Assembly: GCF_009796745.1 (NCBI RefSeq)
Contig: NZ_CP047024.1
Coordinates: 3,410,001 to 3,474,000, forward strand
Direction: 5' to 3'
Length of the DNA: 64,000 nt
From: Paraglaciecola sp. L1A13
Lineage (GTDB): Bacteria; Pseudomonadota; Gammaproteobacteria; Enterobacterales; Alteromonadaceae
Both the position numbers and the translations under genes were made by a program. Shown here piece after piece: positions 51,893 through 62,144 of this stretch (position 1 is its first letter; each line of letters begins with the position of its first letter). Under the pieces are notes generated by a model. It searched no databases, was not told the DNA's origin, and saw only the letters and a program-made list of their open reading frames with translations.

Positions 51893-52772
51893 TTTATACC
51901 AAGAAGAGTTTTATCCTTCTCCTATACAAAACACGTGGAAGGAATTTAAAGAAAATCATGCCGCTGTAGTGAGTCTATATTGCGTTATCTTCTTTATATT
52001 CATCATGATATTTGGCCCCTTTTTAGCGCCATTTGATCCGCTTCAGCAACATATCGACTTTCTGTTGGTTCCCCCTGCGTGGGACAACAACGGTGATATA
52101 AGCCATTTATTTGGAACCGACGGTTTAGGCCGCGATATGCTATCGCGCATTATCTATGGCTGCAGAATGACTTTTGGGATCAGCTTGTTGCTGGTTGTTG
52201 TATCGATGTTGATTGGGGTAGCTCTCGGTGCAATGGCTGGCATGAGTAAGGGTTTTCGCTCCAGTATGGTAAATCATTTATTAGATTCCATCATGGCCAT
52301 CCCTACTCTGCTTATCGCGATTATTATTATCGCGATTGTTGGTACCGGTCTGGTTAACAGTATGTGGGCTATCTCGCTTGCGCTAATTCCACAATTTATC
52401 CATCAAACTCGGGATATCGTGCGGCAAAAAATGAAAAAGGAATATGTACTAGCCGCTCAATTAGACGGTGCTGGTAAAGTGCATATCTTTTTCAATTCTA
52501 TTCTGCCTAATATGGCTGAAATGCTTGTAGTGCAAGTCACGCTCGCACTGTCTGTGGCTATTCTTGATATTAGTGCCTTAGGTTTTCTAAACTTAGGTGC
52601 ACAAGCACCATCCCCAGAACTAGGGGCGTTGTTATCCGAAGGTTTGTCTGCTGCTTATGTAACACCGTGGAATATCGCCCTACCAGGTGCCGCTATATTT
52701 TTCATGATGGTGTCAATTAATTTAGTCGGTGATGGTTTGCGATCCGCCTTACGTTACAGGTTGCTACGTTAA
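51879..52772 (+). CDS. sapC: SapC-type ABC transporter permease
   Basis: A 297-residue DppC-family permease: N-terminal helix near residues 30-50, six membrane segments in all, and the EAA loop Ala-Ala-Gln-Leu-Asp-Gly-Ala-Gly-Lys-Val. Gly-Thr-Asp-Gly-Leu-Gly-Arg-Asp precedes helix 2, as in the OppC family. It overlaps sapD by one base. Confidence 0.94.
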   Translation: MPRLNLYQEEFYPSPIQNTWKEFKENHAAVVSLYCVIFFIFIMIFGPFLAPFDPLQQHIDFLLVPPAWDNNGDISHLFGTDGLGRDMLSRIIYGCRMTFGISLLLVVVSMLIGVALGAMAGMSKGFRSSMVNHLLDSIMAIPTLLIAIIIIAIVGTGLVNSMWAISLALIPQFIHQTRDIVRQKMKKEYVLAAQLDGAGKVHIFFNSILPNMAEMLVVQVTLALSVAILDISALGFLNLGAQAPSPELGALLSEGLSAAYVTPWNIALPGAAIFFMMVSINLVGDGLRSALRYRLLR

Positions 52773-53767
52773 TGATTTTGCTCGACATTAAAAACCTGAC
52801 TTTAGAAATTGAATCGCAAAGTGGTTGGATCAAAGCGTTAGACAAAATAAATCTTGTTATCACTGAAGGACAAATTCATGCGCTTGTGGGTGAGTCAGGT
52901 TCAGGTAAAAGTATAATCGTCAAAGCCATCGTAGGGGCTATTTCAGACCGCTGGCGGATCACCGCAGATCGTATGACTTGGCGCGGACAAGATTTACTCA
53001 AGATGTCAGTTCGTGAAAGACGTAAAATTATTCGCTCAGATATCTCGGTCATATTCCAGAACCCAAAAAGTTCGCTCGATCCTATCGTGACGTTGGGTAA
53101 CCAGTTAAAAGAAGTTATTTTGGCCACCAACCTAGAAAAAGGCATGTTTTGGAACCGCGCGAAACAGCGCAAGAAGTACGCATCTGAACTGCTTCATCGG
53201 GTCGGTATAAAACACCATGAAGCTTATATGCGTAGTTTACCGCATCAAATTCCTAATGATATCTGTCAAAAGTTTATGATTGCTATGGCGCTAGCCTCAC
53301 AACCTAAATTGATTATTGCTGACGATCCGACCCGGGGCATGGAAATCACTGACAAAAGTCAGATATTGAAATTATTGACGCGAGTCAATCAAGTTCGAAA
53401 ACTCAGTATACTTTTTGTAAGTCATGACTTATTAGCCATCTCCAGTATGGCTGACCATATGACCGTATTGTACTGTGGTCAAACGGTTGAAAGTGGCCGT
53501 ATGAACCAACTGCGCCGACGCGCGTTGCATCCATACACCAAAGCATTACTTGAGAGCGCCCCAAGCTTTCGCACTGATTTACCGCCTAAATCACCTTTAA
53601 GTTCATTAGGTGGCACAATACCCACCTTTCAACATTTACCTATAGGCTGTAGATTGGGACCTCGATGTCCTAGGGCCCGCCGAGAATGCGTAAAGGTGCC
53701 AGAAGTTCGTCGTATTCATGAACATACTTATAGCTGTCATTTCCCATTACACCGAGATCAAAAGTGA
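52772..53767 (+). CDS. sapD: SapD-type ABC ATPase with degenerate signature and Walker B
   Basis: A 331-residue oligopeptide-type ATPase. Walker A is intact (Gly-Glu-Ser-Gly-Ser-Gly-Lys-Ser), as are Q-loop and H-loop (Val-Ser-His-Asp). In place of the LSGGQ signature stands Ile-Pro-Asn-Asp-Ile-Cys-Gln-Lys, and the Walker B catalytic Glu is Asp (Ile-Ile-Ala-Asp-Asp-Pro). E. coli SapD, from memory, also has a non-canonical signature but keeps Asp-Glu-Pro. The C-terminal Cys block (Cys-Arg-Leu-Gly-Pro-Arg-Cys) is present. It is coupled to sapC and overlaps sapF by four bases. Confidence 0.93.
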   Translation: MILLDIKNLTLEIESQSGWIKALDKINLVITEGQIHALVGESGSGKSIIVKAIVGAISDRWRITADRMTWRGQDLLKMSVRERRKIIRSDISVIFQNPKSSLDPIVTLGNQLKEVILATNLEKGMFWNRAKQRKKYASELLHRVGIKHHEAYMRSLPHQIPNDICQKFMIAMALASQPKLIIADDPTRGMEITDKSQILKLLTRVNQVRKLSILFVSHDLLAISSMADHMTVLYCGQTVESGRMNQLRRRALHPYTKALLESAPSFRTDLPPKSPLSSLGGTIPTFQHLPIGCRLGPRCPRARRECVKVPEVRRIHEHTYSCHFPLHRDQK

Positions 53768-54549
53768 ACGATTTACTCTCTGTTGAAAACCTAACATTCG
53801 AAAACTGTCACGGTAAACGTTGGCAGCATAAGGGCAAAAGGTTCACTTTAGGCCCGGTTAATTTCAGTATTCAGGCAGGTGAAACGCTAGCCATCGTTGG
53901 CGCAAATGGCTCGGGTAAATCTTTACTTGCAAAGCTGCTTGTTGGCTTAGAGCGTCCTGATAGTGGGTCCATATATCTTAATGAACGTAAACTAGAGCAG
54001 TACGACAATAAACACCGTGTGCTCAATATCCGCATGGTATTTCAAAATAGTAATGAGTCACTGAATCCTGGCATAACCTTAGGTTCTATATTAGAAGAGC
54101 CACTTAAGCTCAATACCAACCTAGATCCGCGAGCCCGGATCATAAAAGTGGAGCAGACACTTAAACTTGTTGGCTTGCTGCCTGAACATCGTTTTTTTTA
54201 CCGCCATATGCTTTCTGACGGCCAAAAACAGCGGGTAGCCCTTGCCCGAGCGATAATACTGAACCCACAAGTTATTGTTGCCGACGAGCCTTTTGCCGCA
54301 TTGGATCCATCGGTGCGCTCGCAAACAGTTAATCTATTGATGGAACTTCAAAGAGAACTTGGTCTAGGCTTTATCTTTATCTCACATAACTTGGGGATAG
54401 TGCGCCACATTAGCGACAAGATATTGGTGATGAAGCATGGCAAGGTTGTAGAATCAGGTAAGACAGATGTGATTTTTCATTGGCCAAAAGATGAATATAC
54501 AAAAAGACTCGTTCACGCTCACCAAGCTTTAATTAATGGGCAAGACTAG
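53764..54549 (+). CDS. sapF: SapF-type ABC ATPase
   Basis: A 261-residue ATPase that starts with GTG inside the sapD stop. Its motifs are canonical: Walker A Gly-Ala-Asn-Gly-Ser-Gly-Lys-Ser, signature Leu-Ser-Asp-Gly-Gln, Walker B Val-Ile-Val-Ala-Asp-Glu-Pro. It would be the hydrolysing partner to the degenerate SapD in the heterodimer. It is the last gene of the sap operon; a long hairpin follows. Confidence 0.94.
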   Translation: MNDLLSVENLTFENCHGKRWQHKGKRFTLGPVNFSIQAGETLAIVGANGSGKSLLAKLLVGLERPDSGSIYLNERKLEQYDNKHRVLNIRMVFQNSNESLNPGITLGSILEEPLKLNTNLDPRARIIKVEQTLKLVGLLPEHRFFYRHMLSDGQKQRVALARAIILNPQVIVADEPFAALDPSVRSQTVNLLMELQRELGLGFIFISHNLGIVRHISDKILVMKHGKVVESGKTDVIFHWPKDEYTKRLVHAHQALINGQD

Positions 54550-54621
54550 GCTTTAAACTCATGGTGCATTGCGCGTAACATTGATTACATCGTGATGAAG
54601 TCATTATCAACGTTTTCCATT

Positions 54622-54667
54622 CTCATTTAACTAATTAGAAGCAGGCGCTTCTAATCAGTTAAATGAG
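54622..54667. terminator. 21-base-pair hairpin between sapF and oadB
   Basis: CTCATTTAACTAATTAGAAGC and its partner at 54647-54667 pair over 21 positions with one mismatch, around the loop AGGC, between convergent genes. No T-run follows on either side, which is unusual for an intrinsic terminator; the length may make it rho-resistant or double-strand processed. A mobile-element origin is also possible. Confidence 0.5.
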
Positions 54668-54681
54668 ACAATAAATACGAC

Positions 54682-55812
54682 TTACCCCACTAACGCTAGT
54701 AAAATACCCGCAGCCACAGCTGAACCTAATACACCGGCAACATTAGGGCCCATAGCATGCATTAACAGGAAGTTATGAGGGTTGGTTTCTAACCCAACCT
54801 TATTGACCACCCGCGCTGCCATTGGCACAGCAGAAACACCTGCGGCACCAATTAGAGGATTAATTTTCTCACTGGAAAATTTACCCAAGGCCTTAGCCAT
54901 TAATATGCCTGCCGCAGTTCCGATAGAAAACGCAATCGCGCCTAAACCTAAAATACCAAGGGTTTCCAATGTTAAAAATTTATCAGCAGATAATTTCGAT
55001 CCCACCGCTAAGCCTAGAAAAATCGTAACAATATTTATAAGTTCATTTTGTGCAGTATTGCTTAAACGATCAACTACACCTGATTCTTTCATCAAATTAC
55101 CAAGACAAAACATACCGATCAAAGGCGTTGCTGAGGGCAAAAATAGAATTGTCATTAGCAACACCGCCAACGGGAAAATGATTTTTTCACGTTTAGAGAC
55201 CACTCTAAGCTGCGCCATTTTGATATTTCTTTCATCTTCTGTGGTTAACAGACGCATGATAGGTGGTTGAATGATAGGTACCAATGCCATGTAAGAGTAT
55301 GCTGCAACCGCAATAGCACCTAGTAACTCAGGAGCAAGCTTCGACGCAAGAAAGATTGCCGTAGGCCCGTCAGCTCCGCCAATAATGGCAATAGCTGATG
55401 CATCCTTTAGGGTAAACTCAAAGCCAGGCACCCAGTTCAGCGCAATGGCTCCAAACAATGTACCAAAAATACCAAACTGAGCCGCAGCGCCAAGTAATAA
55501 CATTCTTGGATTTGCGATCAAGGCGCTAAAGTCAGTCATTGCCCCGACGCCCATAAAGATAAGCAAAGGGAAAACGCCTGTTTCAATTCCAACATGGTAA
55601 ATGTAATACAGCAGCCCACCAGGGTCGCTAAACCCTGCTAACGGGATATTGGTTAAAATGGCACCAAAACCAATTGGTAACAACAACAATGGCTCAAACT
55701 TTTTAACGATCGCTAAAAACAGTAGTAAGCACCCTACAGCCATCATAACAACCTGACCAATCTCAAAATGGGCCAGTGAAGTGCTTTGCCAAAGTAAGGT
55801 TAATTTATCCAT
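54682..55812 (-). CDS. oadB: Oxaloacetate decarboxylase beta subunit (Na+ pump)
   Basis: A 376-residue, very hydrophobic subunit with about nine to eleven membrane helices. Family blocks are seen: [15 protein letters not shown] and [13 protein letters not shown]. OadB carries the carboxybiotin decarboxylation site that drives Na+ export. It lies 12 bases after oadA. Confidence 0.96.
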   Translation of the reverse strand: MDKLTLLWQSTSLAHFEIGQVVMMAVGCLLLFLAIVKKFEPLLLLPIGFGAILTNIPLAGFSDPGGLLYYIYHVGIETGVFPLLIFMGVGAMTDFSALIANPRMLLLGAAAQFGIFGTLFGAIALNWVPGFEFTLKDASAIAIIGGADGPTAIFLASKLAPELLGAIAVAAYSYMALVPIIQPPIMRLLTTEDERNIKMAQLRVVSKREKIIFPLAVLLMTILFLPSATPLIGMFCLGNLMKESGVVDRLSNTAQNELINIVTIFLGLAVGSKLSADKFLTLETLGILGLGAIAFSIGTAAGILMAKALGKFSSEKINPLIGAAGVSAVPMAARVVNKVGLETNPHNFLLMHAMGPNVAGVLGSAVAAGILLALVG

Positions 55813-55824
55813 TAATACGTCCTT

Positions 55825-57612
55825 TTAACCCAAAACCAGCATGGTTTGACCTGATTGCACAGCATCGCCTTCTTTGACCAATATTTCGCTGATCGTCCCC
55901 GAAGCAGTTGAGCGGATTTCAGTTTCCATTTTCATGGCTTCCATGATGACGATAACGTCACCTTCGCTGATCACATCACCAGAGCGCACTAAAATCTTAA
56001 ATATATTTCCCGCTAGTGGCGCTGACACTTCTTCGCCTTGGCCAGCAGGTAAAATGGGCGCATCTGTGCTTTGTGGCGCAGCACCACCGACCGGTTGAAT
56101 ATCAGTTAACTGACCACCCTGACCTACTTCTACCGCGTAAACTTTGCCATCGACACGGACTGAATATGACTCTACAGCCTTCGCGGGCGAAGTTGATACA
56201 ACTGGCGCTGAGCTTATATCGTCAGCACTAGGCGCTGGCTCAAATGCCTCAGGGTTATTACGATTTTTTAAGAATTTAAGCCCAATTTGTGGAAATAATG
56301 CATAGGTTAAAACATCATCAATAGCTTGTTCTGCCAAGGTAATGCCTTCTTCTTTTGCCTTTGCTAATAATTCTCGCTCCAATATAGGCAATTCATCTTC
56401 AAGTAAATCAGCAGGTCGACAAGTAATGGGTTCTTTGCCGTTGAGCACCCTTGCTTGCAGCTCTTTGTTTACCGGCGCAGCAGTGGCACCATATTCGCCT
56501 TTCAACACACCAGCGGTTTCTTTGGTAATACTTTTGTAACGCTCACCGGTCAACACGTTTAAAACAGACTGAGTGCCGACAATTTGAGAGGTAGGCGTCA
56601 CCAGAGGTATAAAACCGAGATCTTCACGCACACGAGGGATCTCTTTAAGCACTTCGTCGAGCTTATCCTGAGCACCTTGCTCTACCAGTTGAGATTCCAT
56701 ATTCGTTAGCATGCCACCAGGTACTTGTGCGATTAAAATACGCGCGTCCACTCCTTTTAGGCTTCCTTCAAATTTGGCATATTTTTTCCGAACATCCCGG
56801 AAATAAGCTGCTATTTCAGCCAATAAAGGCAAATCTAGTCCTGTGTCACGAGGCGTATTTTCGACGATCGAGACGATGGTCTCCGTTGCAGTGTGACCAT
56901 AGGTCATACTCATAGAAGATATAGATGTATCAAGAATGTCAATTCCAGCGTCAATCGCCTTCTGGTATGTCGCAGTGCTCAACCCTGTGGTTGCGTGACA
57001 CTGCATAGCAATTGGCACGCTCACAGTCTCCTTGAGGCGAGTTATGAGCTCTTCACAGACATATGGCTTAAGTAATCCCGCCATATCCTTAATGCAGATG
57101 GAATGAACACCCAGATCTTCGAGCTGTTTAGCCATGTCTAACCAAAGTTCCAGAGAATGGACCGGACTGACTGTATAGGAAATAGTCCCTTGGGCGTGCG
57201 CACCAACTTTAATGGCCGCACCGACCGCTGTTTTGAGATTACGAATATCATTCATCGCGTCGAAAATTCTAAATACATCGACGCCGCTAGTGTGAGCCCG
57301 CTCTACAAACTTTTCTACAACATCATCTGCATAGTGACGATAGCCCAGCAAGTTCTGTCCTCGAAGTAACATTTGTTGCTTGGTCTTAGGCATGGCTTGC
57401 TTTAACAACCGAATGCGTTCCCAAGGATCTTCCCCAAGATAACGAATGCACGAATCAAATGTCGCGCCGCCCCAGGTTTCTAATGACCAATATCCAACTT
57501 GATCAAGTTTCGCTGCAATGGGCAACATATCTTCGATACGCATGCGTGTAGCGAGTAATGATTGGTGTGCGTCACGCAGCACAACATCCGTGATGGCTAG
57601 AGGTTTTGACAT
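55825..57612 (-). CDS. oadA: Oxaloacetate decarboxylase alpha subunit
   Basis: A 595-residue subunit. An N-terminal HMGL-like carboxyltransferase domain has [10 protein letters not shown] and Gln-Cys-His-Ala-Thr-Thr-Gly metal ligands, and the PYC_OADA domain follows. An Ala/Pro/Ser-rich linker leads to a C-terminal biotinyl domain with Glu-Ala-Met-Lys-Met-Glu-Thr-Glu (biotin on the Lys). It transfers CO2 from oxaloacetate to biotin. It lies 30 bases after oadG and precedes oadB. Confidence 0.96.
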   Translation of the reverse strand: MSKPLAITDVVLRDAHQSLLATRMRIEDMLPIAAKLDQVGYWSLETWGGATFDSCIRYLGEDPWERIRLLKQAMPKTKQQMLLRGQNLLGYRHYADDVVEKFVERAHTSGVDVFRIFDAMNDIRNLKTAVGAAIKVGAHAQGTISYTVSPVHSLELWLDMAKQLEDLGVHSICIKDMAGLLKPYVCEELITRLKETVSVPIAMQCHATTGLSTATYQKAIDAGIDILDTSISSMSMTYGHTATETIVSIVENTPRDTGLDLPLLAEIAAYFRDVRKKYAKFEGSLKGVDARILIAQVPGGMLTNMESQLVEQGAQDKLDEVLKEIPRVREDLGFIPLVTPTSQIVGTQSVLNVLTGERYKSITKETAGVLKGEYGATAAPVNKELQARVLNGKEPITCRPADLLEDELPILERELLAKAKEEGITLAEQAIDDVLTYALFPQIGLKFLKNRNNPEAFEPAPSADDISSAPVVSTSPAKAVESYSVRVDGKVYAVEVGQGGQLTDIQPVGGAAPQSTDAPILPAGQGEEVSAPLAGNIFKILVRSGDVISEGDVIVIMEAMKMETEIRSTASGTISEILVKEGDAVQSGQTMLVLG

Positions 57613-57642
57613 CTTGGGTTCCTAATTAACAATGAGTAAAAT

Positions 57643-57906
57643 TTAGTGTTGGCGGCGGTACTGTTCGACAGCCGCAGATATTGCTGCAACAACTGGCACT
57701 GACACACCTGACTGATTGGTCGCTGGACTAATGCTGCTAAGGGCTTTATTGACCGACTTAGGGACTTCTTCAGGAAACTTAGCCGAACCCCAAGCAATAA
57801 TGTTGACCGCTGCAATCAGTAACGTCAAAAAGAGAAAAACAACTGACATACCCACTAAAAGGAGCATCCCAGCCTCAAGTAATAACGACATAACATCAGG
57901 TTGCAT
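57643..57906 (-). CDS. oadG: Oxaloacetate decarboxylase gamma subunit
   Basis: A protein of about 87 residues with a single N-terminal membrane helix (Met-Leu-Leu-Leu-Val-Gly-Met-Ser-Val-Val-Phe-Leu-Phe-Leu) and a hydrophilic tail ending in Tyr-Arg-Arg-Gln-His, the usual OadG layout. Starting at ATG 57906 has GGAG upstream; 57891 is the next ATG and the open frame runs on to 57990. OadG holds the membrane complex together and binds zinc through the His-containing tail. Confidence 0.85.
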   Translation of the reverse strand: MQPDVMSLLLEAGMLLLVGMSVVFLFLTLLIAAVNIIAWGSAKFPEEVPKSVNKALSSISPATNQSGVSVPVVAAISAAVEQYRRQH

Positions 57907-58121
57907 AGTTAGTATTTCTCCGATAACTGACAAAACGACCCGATAAGTACCATGAGAAATGGCAGAAAACAACTTTTTAGGGGAACCCAAAAAGAATAAA
58001 AAATAAGAAATAATTCACTTTTCTTGCATTATTACCCAATAAATAGCCGTCAATGCTGAATATTCAGTTCAATCTTAACCGATTGGATAACTTATAGGTG
58101 TCTGTTATATCGCATAAATAA

Positions 58122-58173
58122 TTCAAGAACAGATTCAAGAACAGAGCCATCGGTTCAAGAACAGGGCCATCGG
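58122..58173. repeat. Tandem 20-bp direct repeat with a partial copy
   Basis: TTCAAGAACAG occurs at 58122, 58134 and 58154. The last two copies extend to the 20-base units TTCAAGAACAGAGCCATCGG and TTCAAGAACAGGGCCATCGG, differing by one base. The array lies in the spacer between oadG and the tRNA operon terminator; no function is evident. Confidence 0.85.
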
Positions 58174-58290
58174 CAAATTTATATGTGGGATTACCCTAAA
58201 TGACTAACTGAAAATACCGAAGCAATAGCTTCAACAGTCAGTTGCTAGAAGCGCTTGATCCTTGTACGGCAGTGTTATTTTACAGCAGGT

Positions 58291-58320
58291 AAAAAAAAAC
58301 CCACTAAATAGTGGGTTTTT
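58291..58320 (-). terminator. Terminator of the tRNA Ser-Arg-Arg operon
   Basis: CCCACT pairs with AGTGGG around AAAT, flanked by long A and T runs. On the minus strand it is followed by nine T, starting about ten bases after the last tRNA-Arg. Confidence 0.93.
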
Positions 58321-58325
58321 TAATA

Positions 58326-58402
58326 TGGTGCGCATGGAAGGATTCGAACCTCCGACCGCCTGGTTCGTAGCCAGGAACTCTATCCAGCTGAGCTACATGC
58401 GC
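58326..58402 (-). tRNA. tRNA-Arg (anticodon ACG), copy 2
   Basis: A complete cloverleaf with encoded CCA: acceptor GCGCATG with CATGCGC, and anticodon loop CTACGAA giving ACG (read as ICG after A-to-I editing). Its sequence is identical to the copy at 58448-58524. Confidence 0.97.
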
Positions 58403-58447
58403 AAACAGGGTAATTTAATATTAGACTAATATATTAAACTTTAAAAA

Positions 58448-58524
58448 TGGTGCGCATGGAAGGATTCGAACCTCCGACCGCCTGGTTCGTAGCCAGGAAC
58501 TCTATCCAGCTGAGCTACATGCGC
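58448..58524 (-). tRNA. tRNA-Arg (anticodon ACG), copy 1
   Basis: Identical 77-base tRNA to the copy at 58326, separated by 45 bases; both are in the same direction as tRNA-Ser and probably derive from tandem duplication. It decodes CGU, CGC and CGA after wobble editing. Confidence 0.97.
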
Positions 58525-58630
58525 AAAATTGTTATTTGGTAAAACATATTAGGCACTCTACCTTGTTTTACCTAAGCTTATTTCCTTTAGTCTAAGCTTC
58601 TTAATAATCAACTGATTACCGTTTATGTTA

Positions 58631-58721
58631 TGGCGGAGAGGGAGGGATTCGAACCCTCGATACGAGTAATACGTATGGTTCCTTAGCAGGGAACTGGTTT
58701 CAGCCACTCACCCACCTCTCC
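58631..58721 (-). tRNA. tRNA-Ser (anticodon GCT)
   Basis: A 91-base class II tRNA with a long variable arm. The acceptor is GGAGAGG with CCTCTCC, the anticodon loop CTGCTAA gives GCT (AGU/AGC codons), and an encoded CCA is present. It is the first tRNA of the three-tRNA transcript. Confidence 0.97.
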
Positions 58722-58868
58722 GGAAAACCGTCAAATTGTTGCTACTGATTTATTTGAGTTAGTAATTATGCAAAAGCATATCTATCTAACAAAGGCCTAA
58801 TTTACCTAACTTCCTTAGCTTGGGAAGCGCCTTTCACCGTTTGGTGTCTCTCCTAAATCTGGAGCCGA

Positions 58869-58896
58869 AGTTTACCGAGCCTCAGGAGTAAGTCAA
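58869..58896 (-). promoter_or_regulatory. Promoter of the tRNA operon
   Basis: On the minus strand TTGACT and TAAACT are 16 bases apart, followed by a GC-rich discriminator (TCGGCTCC), typical of stable RNA promoters under stringent control. The predicted leader to tRNA-Ser is about 140 bases. Confidence 0.55.
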
Positions 58897-59024
58897 ACAC
58901 TTTTTATAAAGATTTAATCTACTTGCTGGTATTTTGAGCCGTTCGTACAAAAAACGTCTTTAACGAGCAATAATCCAACGAACTAACAGGCAATTTATTA
59001 TAGATAAAGGTAAATTGATTGCAT

Positions 59025-59055
59025 AAAAAAAGCTGGATAAACCAGCTTTTTTTTT
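59025..59055 (-). terminator. Rho-independent terminator of csrA
   Basis: AGCTGG pairs with CCAGCT, extended by long A/T runs on each side (AAAAAAA and TTTTTTTTT). It starts about 16 bases after the csrA stop. Confidence 0.94.
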
Positions 59056-59070
59056 CAGTGAACGATAAAA

Positions 59071-59286
59071 TCAATTATCTTCATCTGATGTTGCTTGTTC
59101 ATGATCGGCCAGCTGACCATTTTTCTCAGCTTGAATTCGCATGTAAATCTCTTCTCGGTGAACAGATACTTCTTTTGGTGCATTCACACCAATTCTTACC
59201 TGATTACCTTTAACACCTAATACCGTTACCGTGACTTCGTCACCGACCATTAAGGTTTCACCAACACGACGGGTCAAAATTAGCAT
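59071..59286 (-). CDS. csrA: Carbon storage regulator CsrA
   Basis: A 71-residue RNA-binding dimer that controls translation by binding GGA motifs. The core is nearly invariant: [13 protein letters not shown], then [19 protein letters not shown], including the RNA-contact Arg44. The acidic tail is ten residues longer than in E. coli (61). Its position after alaS is typical. Confidence 0.97.
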   Translation of the reverse strand: MLILTRRVGETLMVGDEVTVTVLGVKGNQVRIGVNAPKEVSVHREEIYMRIQAEKNGQLADHEQATSDEDN

Positions 59287-59421
59287 TCTAAGCTCCTTAT
59301 CCGTTTACAAAAAAATAATCCCTAATTTAAAACTAGCGTATCTCTTTGAAATAACCAAAGAATTACACACCCGACTTTTCCTTATTCTTGTTGTCACCTC
59401 AAAAATTAGTCGATAGTACGC

Positions 59422-62019
59422 TTATAGTCTGTCTTGCAACCAACCTTCAACAGAAGCAATTGCTTGGTCTAAATTCTCAGGTTGAGAGCCACCAGCTTGG
59501 GCCATATCAGGACGTCCGCCACCTTTTCCACCCACTTGCTGAGCAACAAAATTAACCAACTCACCAGCTTTCACCTTTTGAGTTAAGTCTTTAGTCACAC
59601 CTGCAATTAGACTCACCTTATCGTTATTGGCAACACCTAATAAAATGATGCCGCTACCGATTTGGTTTTTCAGATCATCTATCATGGAGCGTAATGCGCC
59701 ACTTTCAATGCCTTGTACATGATAAGACAAGACTTTTATCCCTTTTATTTCGTTAACCTGAGATAAAAGATCATTTCCAGCACTATTAGCAATTTCTTGT
59801 TTAAGACGAGTCACTTCTTTTTCAAGTGTCTTTGTTTGCTCGATAAGTTGCGTTACTCGTTCTCCCACGTTATTCACGTCGGTTTTTAAGACACCACTGA
59901 GGGAGCTTAGTTCGCTAGCTTGTTGTTGTACATGTTGCAAAGCCATTAGCCCAGTAACAGCTTCGATACGTCTAACGCCCGAAGCGATCCCACTTTCTGA
60001 AATAATCTTGAAAAGGCCAATATCACCTGTACGCGCAACGTGCGTACCGCCACACAACTCCATTGAAAATTCGCCCATAGACACGACTCGCACATCGTCA
60101 TCATATTTTTCACCAAACAAAGCCATTGCGCCGGCCTCTTTTGCTTGCTCTAACCCCATAAGACGCGTTTGCAATACATGGTTAGCAAGAATTTGTTCGT
60201 TAACCATAGTTTCGGTTGCTAGGATTTGTTTCTTCGTGAGGGCTTCAAAATGAGAGAAATCAAATCGTAGGCGCTCGGGCTGTACCAAAGAACCTTTCTG
60301 GTTAACATGATCACCCAATATAGATTTCAGCGCAGCGTGCATCAAATGTGTAGCACTGTGATTGAGTTTAATTGCCTGACGTCTAGCACAATCGACTTTA
60401 GCTTCGACTCTATCTCCAACGCGCACGCTACTTGTTGCCACGCCTTTATGAGCAATGGCCTTACCGAGCTTCACAGTATCGGTTACGTTAAATCCACCCT
60501 TATCAGTGGCTAGCACGCCCGTATCACCGGCTTGACCACCTGACTCCGCATAAAATGATGTTTCATCGAGAATAATGGTACCAGATGTATCTGGGGCTAG
60601 CTCATTAACCGACTCACCTTGAAAGAATATTTCTTTTACTAGCGCTGTATTATCTTCATGCTCGTAACCAACAAATATAGATTCTTGGTCGCTACGTAAT
60701 TGTTCATTGTAATCCACATCAAACTGACTGGCTTTTTGAGCACGTTTTCGCTGCTGAGCCATTGCTTTTTCAAAGCCTTCCTCGTCAATTTTCAGACCCT
60801 TTTCACGGGCTACATCATTCGTCAAATCCGCTGGAAAACCATATGTGTCATAAAGTTTAAACACCACTTCACCTGGCACAACGTTACCATCGAGTTCTGC
60901 TAGGGCATCATTTAAAATAAGCATGCCGCGCTCTAGTGTACGCGAGAATTGTTCTTCTTCGATACGCAGCACTTTTTCTATAGAAGCACGTTGGTCATTC
61001 AACTCAGGGTAAGCGTCACCCATCTGTTCAGCTAAAGCGGCGACTAATTTGTAAAAGAATACACCTTGAGCCCCGAGTTTGTTTCCATGACGAACTGCAC
61101 GACGAATAATACGGCGCAATACGTAACCACGACCTTCATTTGATGGCATGACGCCATCAGAAATTAAAAAGCTACAAGAGCGAATATGGTCAGCAACTAC
61201 ACGTAAAGACTTATCTTCAAGACTTGTTGTTCCGACTAAATCTGCAGTAGCCTTAATCAAATTTTGAAAGATATCAATCTCGTAGTTGCTATGCACATTC
61301 TGCAAAATAGCCGATATACGCTCAAGTCCCATGCCCGTGTCTATAGACGGTTTGGGTAACGGCTGCATATCACCATTAGCTTGACGATTGAACTGCATGA
61401 AAACTAAATTCCATATTTCAATAAAGCGATCACCATCTTCTTCGGGTGAACCTGGAGGGCCGCCCCAAATATGTTCACCGTGATCGTAAAAAATCTCGGA
61501 ACATGGACCACAAGGGCCTGTGTCACCCATCGACCAAAAATTGTCAGACGTGGCAATACGGATAATCTTCTCTTTGGAAATGCCAATATCATTATGCCAA
61601 ATATCAAATGCTTCATCGTCTTCAGAGTAAATGGTCACCAACAATTTATCTTTTGGTAACTTTAATTCTTCAGTCAAAAACGCCCATGCGTAGCCGATAG
61701 CTTCTTTTTTGAAATAATCTCCGAAACTAAAGTTGCCGAGCATTTCAAAAAAAGTGTGATGACGCGCTGTATAGCCAACGTTTTCTAAATCGTTGTGTTT
61801 ACCACCCGCTCGAACACAACGTTGTGAAGAAACTGCCCGCGTGTATTTTCGTTGTTCGGTGCCGAGAAAAACGTCTTTAAATTGGTTCATCCCTGCGTTA
61901 GTGAATAACAGGGTTGGATCGTCACTTGGAACCAGAGACGAACTAGAAACTTTTTGATGCCCTTTATCCGCAAAAAAGTTTAAAAAGGTTTGCCGAATTT
62001 GCGCTGTGCTCTTACTCAT
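59422..62019 (-). CDS. alaS: Alanyl-tRNA synthetase
   Basis: An 865-residue class II synthetase charging tRNA-Ala. The N-terminal catalytic domain contains [11 protein letters not shown] and the Arg-Arg-Ile-Ile-Arg-Arg-Ala tRNA region. The editing domain has the zinc motif His-Ser-Ala-Thr-His with Cys-Gly-Gly-Thr-His, and the C-terminal C-Ala domain ends Lys-Gly-Gly-Gly-Arg-Pro-Asp-Met-Ala. The length is that of E. coli AlaRS (876). It precedes csrA and follows recX. Confidence 0.97.
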   Translation of the reverse strand: MSKSTAQIRQTFLNFFADKGHQKVSSSSLVPSDDPTLLFTNAGMNQFKDVFLGTEQRKYTRAVSSQRCVRAGGKHNDLENVGYTARHHTFFEMLGNFSFGDYFKKEAIGYAWAFLTEELKLPKDKLLVTIYSEDDEAFDIWHNDIGISKEKIIRIATSDNFWSMGDTGPCGPCSEIFYDHGEHIWGGPPGSPEEDGDRFIEIWNLVFMQFNRQANGDMQPLPKPSIDTGMGLERISAILQNVHSNYEIDIFQNLIKATADLVGTTSLEDKSLRVVADHIRSCSFLISDGVMPSNEGRGYVLRRIIRRAVRHGNKLGAQGVFFYKLVAALAEQMGDAYPELNDQRASIEKVLRIEEEQFSRTLERGMLILNDALAELDGNVVPGEVVFKLYDTYGFPADLTNDVAREKGLKIDEEGFEKAMAQQRKRAQKASQFDVDYNEQLRSDQESIFVGYEHEDNTALVKEIFFQGESVNELAPDTSGTIILDETSFYAESGGQAGDTGVLATDKGGFNVTDTVKLGKAIAHKGVATSSVRVGDRVEAKVDCARRQAIKLNHSATHLMHAALKSILGDHVNQKGSLVQPERLRFDFSHFEALTKKQILATETMVNEQILANHVLQTRLMGLEQAKEAGAMALFGEKYDDDVRVVSMGEFSMELCGGTHVARTGDIGLFKIISESGIASGVRRIEAVTGLMALQHVQQQASELSSLSGVLKTDVNNVGERVTQLIEQTKTLEKEVTRLKQEIANSAGNDLLSQVNEIKGIKVLSYHVQGIESGALRSMIDDLKNQIGSGIILLGVANNDKVSLIAGVTKDLTQKVKAGELVNFVAQQVGGKGGGRPDMAQAGGSQPENLDQAIASVEGWLQDRL

Positions 62020-62144
62020 TGATGATCCTGAAACAACATTTATTGATTTGAGGGTAAAAATGGCCTCAAATGGCCATTTCTAACTATTAATTAGTCAGCA
62101 ACGATAGCATGTTTTCTGCCGACTTGTTAAGGACTTCACTGTAC

